Positions 14,108-17,655 of a stretch of 17,655 nt of DNA are shown in pieces; position 1 is the stretch's first letter, and each line of letters opens with the position of its first letter. The notes below the pieces were generated by a model. That model was not told the DNA's origin. It made no database searches and was given only the letters and a program-made list of their open reading frames with translations. Made by a program: the position numbers and the translations under genes. The DNA is from an uncultured Bacteroidales bacterium (lineage in GTDB: Bacteria > Bacteroidota > Bacteroidia > Bacteroidales > Paludibacteraceae): positions 1 to 17,655 of the forward strand of contig CAMHEP010000021.1 of assembly GCA_946184195.1 (NCBI GenBank), in the 5' to 3' direction.

Positions 14108-14809
14108 ATGACATTACTGACTATTGATACAGCCACCAAAGTATGTTCGGCAGCCTTACTGCAGGACGATGTGGTTATCGCCCATAGGTTTCATAACGAG
14201 GATGTCAATCATGCACGGCTGCTACCTCTTTTTATCGAGGATCTGTTTGCCGAAGCCAGACAACGTCATCTTCATATAGATGCAGTGGCTCTGAGTGATG
14301 GTCCGGGTAGCTACACAGGACTACGTATCGGATGCAGCACCGCTAAAGGCATATGCTATGCGTTGGATATCCCCTTAATCCCTATTCATACCACCGAGGT
14401 TCTGTGTGCCTCTTTGCTCAAGCAACATGAGGTAGAAAAAGACGCTGTGCTCTGCCCGATGATTGATGCGCGACGCATGGAGGTCTATACGACGATGTAT
14501 ACGCCTACGCTGCAGCCGCTCACCGATATACATGCTGAGATTGTAAGCGATGCCGACACTTTCTTCCGCCATGTAAGCGGTAAGAAGATTTATTGTTTCG
14601 GTGACGGAGCAAGTAAATGCAGTGAGGTTTTTGCTCCTGCCGGAGGAGTATGTATCGTCCCCGCTATCGAGCCTGATGCTGCCGCTATGAGTGCCGTTGC
14701 TTTGAGACATGCCGAGGACGCAGTGAGAGGTAAAGAGATAGCCTATTACGAACCGTTCTATCTTAAGGATTTTGTGGCAGCACCATCACATGTGAAAGGA
14801 CTGGAATGA
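14108..14809 (+). CDS. tsaB: tRNA N6-threonylcarbamoyladenosine (t6A37) synthesis protein TsaB
   Basis: A 233-residue protein of the ASKHA fold, the non-catalytic partner of TsaD in making t6A37 on tRNAs that read ANN codons. The opening MTLLTIDTATKVCSAALL is the phosphate-1 region of the family, NHARLLPLFIEDLF matches the NHS(E/A)xLLP segment, and SDGPGSYTGLRIGCSTAKG (63-81) is the best-conserved TsaB motif. The start at 14108 is used because a longer in-frame start at 14072 would lie inside the -7 promoter box. The stop overlaps the sprE start by 4 nt (ATGA at 14806-14809), so the two are translationally coupled, although the products have unrelated roles. Confidence 0.93.
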   Translation: MTLLTIDTATKVCSAALLQDDVVIAHRFHNEDVNHARLLPLFIEDLFAEARQRHLHIDAVALSDGPGSYTGLRIGCSTAKGICYALDIPLIPIHTTEVLCASLLKQHEVEKDAVLCPMIDARRMEVYTTMYTPTLQPLTDIHAEIVSDADTFFRHVSGKKIYCFGDGASKCSEVFAPAGGVCIVPAIEPDAAAMSAVALRHAEDAVRGKEIAYYEPFYLKDFVAAPSHVKGLE

Positions 14810-17520
14810 GACGGACAACACACATATTATCGGGTATTCTACTGGTCTTATTGGCAACCGGTTGCGGTGCAAACAAAAACACTGCAGCTTCACGTTTTTA
14901 TCATGAGACAAAGGTCAAATATAACATCTTCTTCAACGGCGATGTGGCTTTCATCGAAGGTCAAAAAGCCATCATCCAAGCCAATGAGGACGATTATACC
15001 GATGTACTCAACCTCTACCCTGTGAGCAATCACCGTGCAGCAGAAGCGTCTGCCGGTCAGATGGACCGCACTATCGAGAAATGCAGAAAGAGTATCAAAC
15101 TCCACTCTATAAAAACCAAGCCAAAACCCAATCCAAAGCGTCGCAGTGACCCCAAATATAAAGCATGGTTGCAGCAGGAAGAGTTTAATCGCCAGATTGC
15201 TCGTGCATGGATACGTCTGGGGGAGGCTGAGTTTCATAAGGGTGACTTTCTCGGTTCAGTAGGTACTTTCACCTATATCCTCAATCATTACAGTTATGAC
15301 CCCGATATGGTGGCACAGTGTCAGTTATGGATAGCGCGTGCATACGGCGAACTGGGATGGATGTACGAAGCCGATGATATGCTCCACAAGGTCAACATGG
15401 ATAACCTCAAGCGCAAGCACGCTAAACTCTATTCGTCCGTGAGTGCCGATGTGCTCATGAAAGCAGGACAATACCATGAGGCTATCCCCTTTATCAAACT
15501 CGCTATGCCCGAGGAGAAACGTAAGGTCAACAGACCGCGTTTTGCCTATGTGTTAGGACAACTCTATGAGCGCGAAGGAAATAAGAAAGAGGCTATCACC
15601 TACTATACCAAATGTATTCGCATGACCCCACCGGTCATCATGGATTTCAATGCACGTTTACGCCGGGCAGAGTTAGGAGGAAGGAACTCCATCAAACGAC
15701 TGAAGTCGATGACCAAACAAAGCAAGTACAAGGACAAACTGGACCAGATATACGCTTCGATGGGTAATATCATGCTGCAGCACAGAGATACTGCGCAAGC
15801 CCTGAAATACTATGCCGAAGCTATTGATAAAGCCACCGGTGGCGGCATGACCAAAGCGGATGTCTTGATACGAGCTGCGGATATTCATTATGAGCAGCGT
15901 CATTATGCGCAGGCACAACCCTATTACCGTGAAGCCGTTACTATTCTTCCCAATGAACATAAGGACTATGCCCGCGTTCAAAAACGTTCGGAGACATTGG
16001 ACGGCTTGGTGCGTGAGTATGGGGTAGTCGTTCTGCAGGACTCACTACAAGGTCTGAGCAAACTGAGTGAAGAAGAACAACGAGCCGTGGCTGAGAAAGT
16101 GGTGATGGAGCTTATCCGCGCGGAGAAACAGGCGGAAGCGGATGCCAAACAAGCAGCCCGCGATGCCGAGTTGGATATGGACAGGCCGCTCAGCGTAGAT
16201 ACACGTAATATGATAGGCGGTGGCAGTCAATCTACAGATTGGTATTTCTATAATCCGCAGCTACTCCGTTCCGGTAAGCAGGATTTCCAACGCCGTTGGG
16301 GTAATCGTACCCTGGAGGATAATTGGCGTCGACTGAGTAAAACAGCGACAGCGACTCCTCTGGCTGATGTCAACACCGATGAGTTAGCGCCGACAACCGA
16401 TAGCATCACTATGGATAGCCTTGCTATAGCGGATAAACCGGCACCCGTCACCGATGTACATTCGCCCGAGTACTATCTGCAACAAATACCTAAGACACCG
16501 GCAGACTTTCAATTGTCGGATAGTCTCATAGCCGATGCACTCTATAACCTTATTTATATATATAAGGACGAAGTGGGGGACAAGGCAGAAGCAGACCGCA
16601 CTTTCGAGGAGTTATGTAGCCGTTACCCTGCGGATAAGCGACTGGTAGACCTTTACTACATGCAATATCTCACTGCCCTGCGTGATTCCGACGACCAAGC
16701 TATGTCGCACTATCGCGAACGACTCACCACCCTCTATCCATATAGCAAACAGGCAGAGATAGTGAGCGATCCGCTCTATTTTGAGCGACTCAAACGCATG
16801 ACCGCCAGTCAGGACAGCCTCTTCGAACAAACGTACAACGCTTTCGCCAAGAGTCAGTTTAAGCAGGTCAAGGCAAACAAGAAACTGGCGGAAAAGGACT
16901 ATCCTCTCTCTCCATTGATGCCACGTTTCCTCTTCCTGAACGCTATTGCTGTTGCCCGCACAGATGGTCAACAAGCCTTTATCGGCGAACTGCGCGATAT
17001 GGTCAACCGCTATCCCGAGAACGAACTGAGTGCAATGGCTAAGGACTTCCTCGCAATGATGGGACAGGGTATGGAGAGCAAGAAAGGCGCCATGGATAAT
17101 ACACTGAACGAACAACGAGGCATCATACCTGAGACGGTAGACACTACTGCTGCGGAACAGACCTTCTCGGCGGAGACCGCAGGGGCAACCGTGGTGCTAC
17201 TTATCCTACCTGAACCCGACGAGCAGGCACTCAATAACCTACTCTACCAGGTGGCACTATTCAACTTCTCGCAGTTCCTCATTCGAGATTTCGAGTTGAG
17301 ACCCATGCCGATCTTCGGTGGAGGTGCAGCATTGCGTGTGAACGGCTTTGATAGCATAGAGGAGGCTAAGTGGTATATGGGACTGATGGATAAGAACCCG
17401 GAGCTGCAGCTTGAACTACGTTCACTCCGCGTCAGCGACATCATTCCTATCACTGAAGAGAACATGAAACTGCTCAATACCAAATATACCTTAGAGGACT
17501 ATAAAGCCTTTCTAAAATAG
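14806..17520 (+). CDS. porW: SprE/PorW, TPR lipoprotein of the type IX secretion system
   Basis: A 904-residue lipoprotein with signal MRRTTHILSGILLVLLATGC (lipidated Cys20). Tetratricopeptide-like repeats cover roughly residues 110-400 (for example RAWIRLGEAEFHKGDFLGSVGTF and MGNIMLQHRDTAQALKYYAEAI) and again around 575-760. Between them sits the family-specific segment STDWYFYNPQLLRSGKQDF and QRRWGNRTLEDNWRR (about 476-509). The C-terminal 110 residues (VVLLILPEPDEQALNN to YTLEDYKAFLK) form a conserved terminal domain. In F. johnsoniae SprE is needed for gliding and secretion, and in Porphyromonas gingivalis PorW links the PorLM motor to outer-membrane parts of the T9SS. Its presence implies that this organism has or had a T9SS. 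It shares the symmetric promoter and a 4-nt overlap with tsaB. No strong terminator follows; only a weak A6/T6 hairpin overlaps 17521-17536. Confidence 0.9.
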   Translation: MRRTTHILSGILLVLLATGCGANKNTAASRFYHETKVKYNIFFNGDVAFIEGQKAIIQANEDDYTDVLNLYPVSNHRAAEASAGQMDRTIEKCRKSIKLHSIKTKPKPNPKRRSDPKYKAWLQQEEFNRQIARAWIRLGEAEFHKGDFLGSVGTFTYILNHYSYDPDMVAQCQLWIARAYGELGWMYEADDMLHKVNMDNLKRKHAKLYSSVSADVLMKAGQYHEAIPFIKLAMPEEKRKVNRPRFAYVLGQLYEREGNKKEAITYYTKCIRMTPPVIMDFNARLRRAELGGRNSIKRLKSMTKQSKYKDKLDQIYASMGNIMLQHRDTAQALKYYAEAIDKATGGGMTKADVLIRAADIHYEQRHYAQAQPYYREAVTILPNEHKDYARVQKRSETLDGLVREYGVVVLQDSLQGLSKLSEEEQRAVAEKVVMELIRAEKQAEADAKQAARDAELDMDRPLSVDTRNMIGGGSQSTDWYFYNPQLLRSGKQDFQRRWGNRTLEDNWRRLSKTATATPLADVNTDELAPTTDSITMDSLAIADKPAPVTDVHSPEYYLQQIPKTPADFQLSDSLIADALYNLIYIYKDEVGDKAEADRTFEELCSRYPADKRLVDLYYMQYLTALRDSDDQAMSHYRERLTTLYPYSKQAEIVSDPLYFERLKRMTASQDSLFEQTYNAFAKSQFKQVKANKKLAEKDYPLSPLMPRFLFLNAIAVARTDGQQAFIGELRDMVNRYPENELSAMAKDFLAMMGQGMESKKGAMDNTLNEQRGIIPETVDTTAAEQTFSAETAGATVVLLILPEPDEQALNNLLYQVALFNFSQFLIRDFELRPMPIFGGGAALRVNGFDSIEEAKWYMGLMDKNPELQLELRSLRVSDIIPITEENMKLLNTKYTLEDYKAFLK

Positions 17521-17580
17521 AAAAAAGCAGTTTTTTTGCAAAATTATTTGCATAGGTCAGAAAAAAGCAGTACCTTTGCA
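17519..17580. repeat. Imperfect 22-bp direct repeat, 40 bp apart, upstream of tRNA-Pro
   Basis: Copies at 17519-17540 and 17559-17580 share 19 of 22 bases (both start AGAAAAAAGCAGT and end TTTGCA). The second copy holds the working -7 box TACCTTTG; in the first the same place reads TTTTTTTG. The first copy overlaps the sprE stop codon. Confidence 0.75.
17547..17578 (+). promoter_or_regulatory. Promoter of tRNA-Pro
   Basis: TTTG (17547-17550), a 20-nt spacer, then TACCTTTG (17571-17578), 23 nt before the first base of the tRNA. The -33 box continues as TTTGCATA. A hairpin GCTTTT-GAAA-AAAAGC (17584-17599) fills most of the short leader. Confidence 0.82.
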
Positions 17581-17601
17581 TCCGCTTTTGAAAAAAAGCA
17601 T

Positions 17602-17655
17602 CGGGATGTGGCGCAGTCCGGTAGCGCAACGGTCTGGGGGACCGGAGGTCGCAAG
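17602..17655 (+). tRNA. tRNA-Pro(GGG), 3' end outside the window
   Basis: The acceptor 5' strand is CGGGATG (17602-17608). The D stem is GCGC/GCGC (17611-17614, 17624-17627) around a GG-containing D loop. The anticodon loop CTGGGGG (17634-17640) has T at position 33 and anticodon GGG at 17636-17638, reading CCC and CCU proline codons. G at position 37 suits the m1G37 found in proline tRNAs. The anticodon stem has four pairs (CGGT/ACCG) with an A-G mismatch at 27-43. The variable loop AGGTC is followed by the first half of the T stem, where the window stops. Confidence 0.9.

Noticed and set aside
1..17655. Mobile element, prophage or defence island
   Set aside because: No transposase, integrase, terminal repeats, restriction, toxin-antitoxin or nuclease-type defence genes were seen on either strand.

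Overview
The window is a stretch of a Bacteroidales (Bacteroidota) chromosome. Three things point there. First, promoters have the form TTTG-N20-TAnnTTTG. Second, it carries lineage-restricted genes: the gliding/type IX secretion lipoproteins GldH and SprE/PorW, and a long Ala/Glu/Lys-tailed ribosomal protein S16. Third, RicT (PSP1), GldH and TrmB are packed together. The genus cannot be fixed from sequence alone. No transposase, integrase, phage gene, CRISPR array or recognisable defence system was seen.

Layout. (1) 1-447, minus strand: the N-terminal part of a secreted, Thr/Gly/Ser-rich beta-helix-like protein that runs off the left edge and has its own promoter. (2) 448-853: a non-coding stretch holding that promoter and five tandem 11-bp repeats. 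(3) 854-6575, minus strand: a tight five-gene surface-polysaccharide operon. In transcription order it encodes an EpsG-type polymerase, a GT4 glycosyltransferase, two small GT2 glycosyltransferases and a GT4-GT2 fusion. It starts just after the rpsP terminator, and no promoter of its own was found. (4) 6677-7243, minus strand: rpsP. (5) 7474-13296, plus strand: a housekeeping operon of holB (DNA polymerase III delta'), ricT, gldH, trmB, mrp and a MATE transporter, with gaps of at most 42 nt or overlaps. (6) 13293-13982, minus strand: a CobB-type sirtuin convergent with the MATE gene. (7) 14108-17520, plus strand: tsaB translationally coupled to sprE/porW. (8) 17602-17655: the 5' part of a tRNA-Pro(GGG) cut by the window end.

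How the genes fit together. Most of the window is translation and core maintenance (S16, delta', TrmB, TsaB, tRNA-Pro, Mrp, RicT), with the cell-envelope genes (GldH, SprE) embedded in those operons. The polysaccharide cluster has a polymerase and four glycosyltransferase genes but no flippase, initiating transferase or sugar-nucleotide genes, so those must lie elsewhere.

The most striking non-coding element is 14026-14075. It is a perfect 22-bp inverted repeat with a 6-nt centre, and its two arms form overlapping divergent promoters for the sirtuin gene and tsaB-sprE. Six promoters can be read by eye, and all have exactly 20 nt between the boxes and share the extended -7 form TANCTTTGC. I found no clearly undescribed multi-gene system; the best leads are this symmetric promoter, short dyads at several predicted transcription starts, and the odd placement of the polysaccharide operon behind rpsP.
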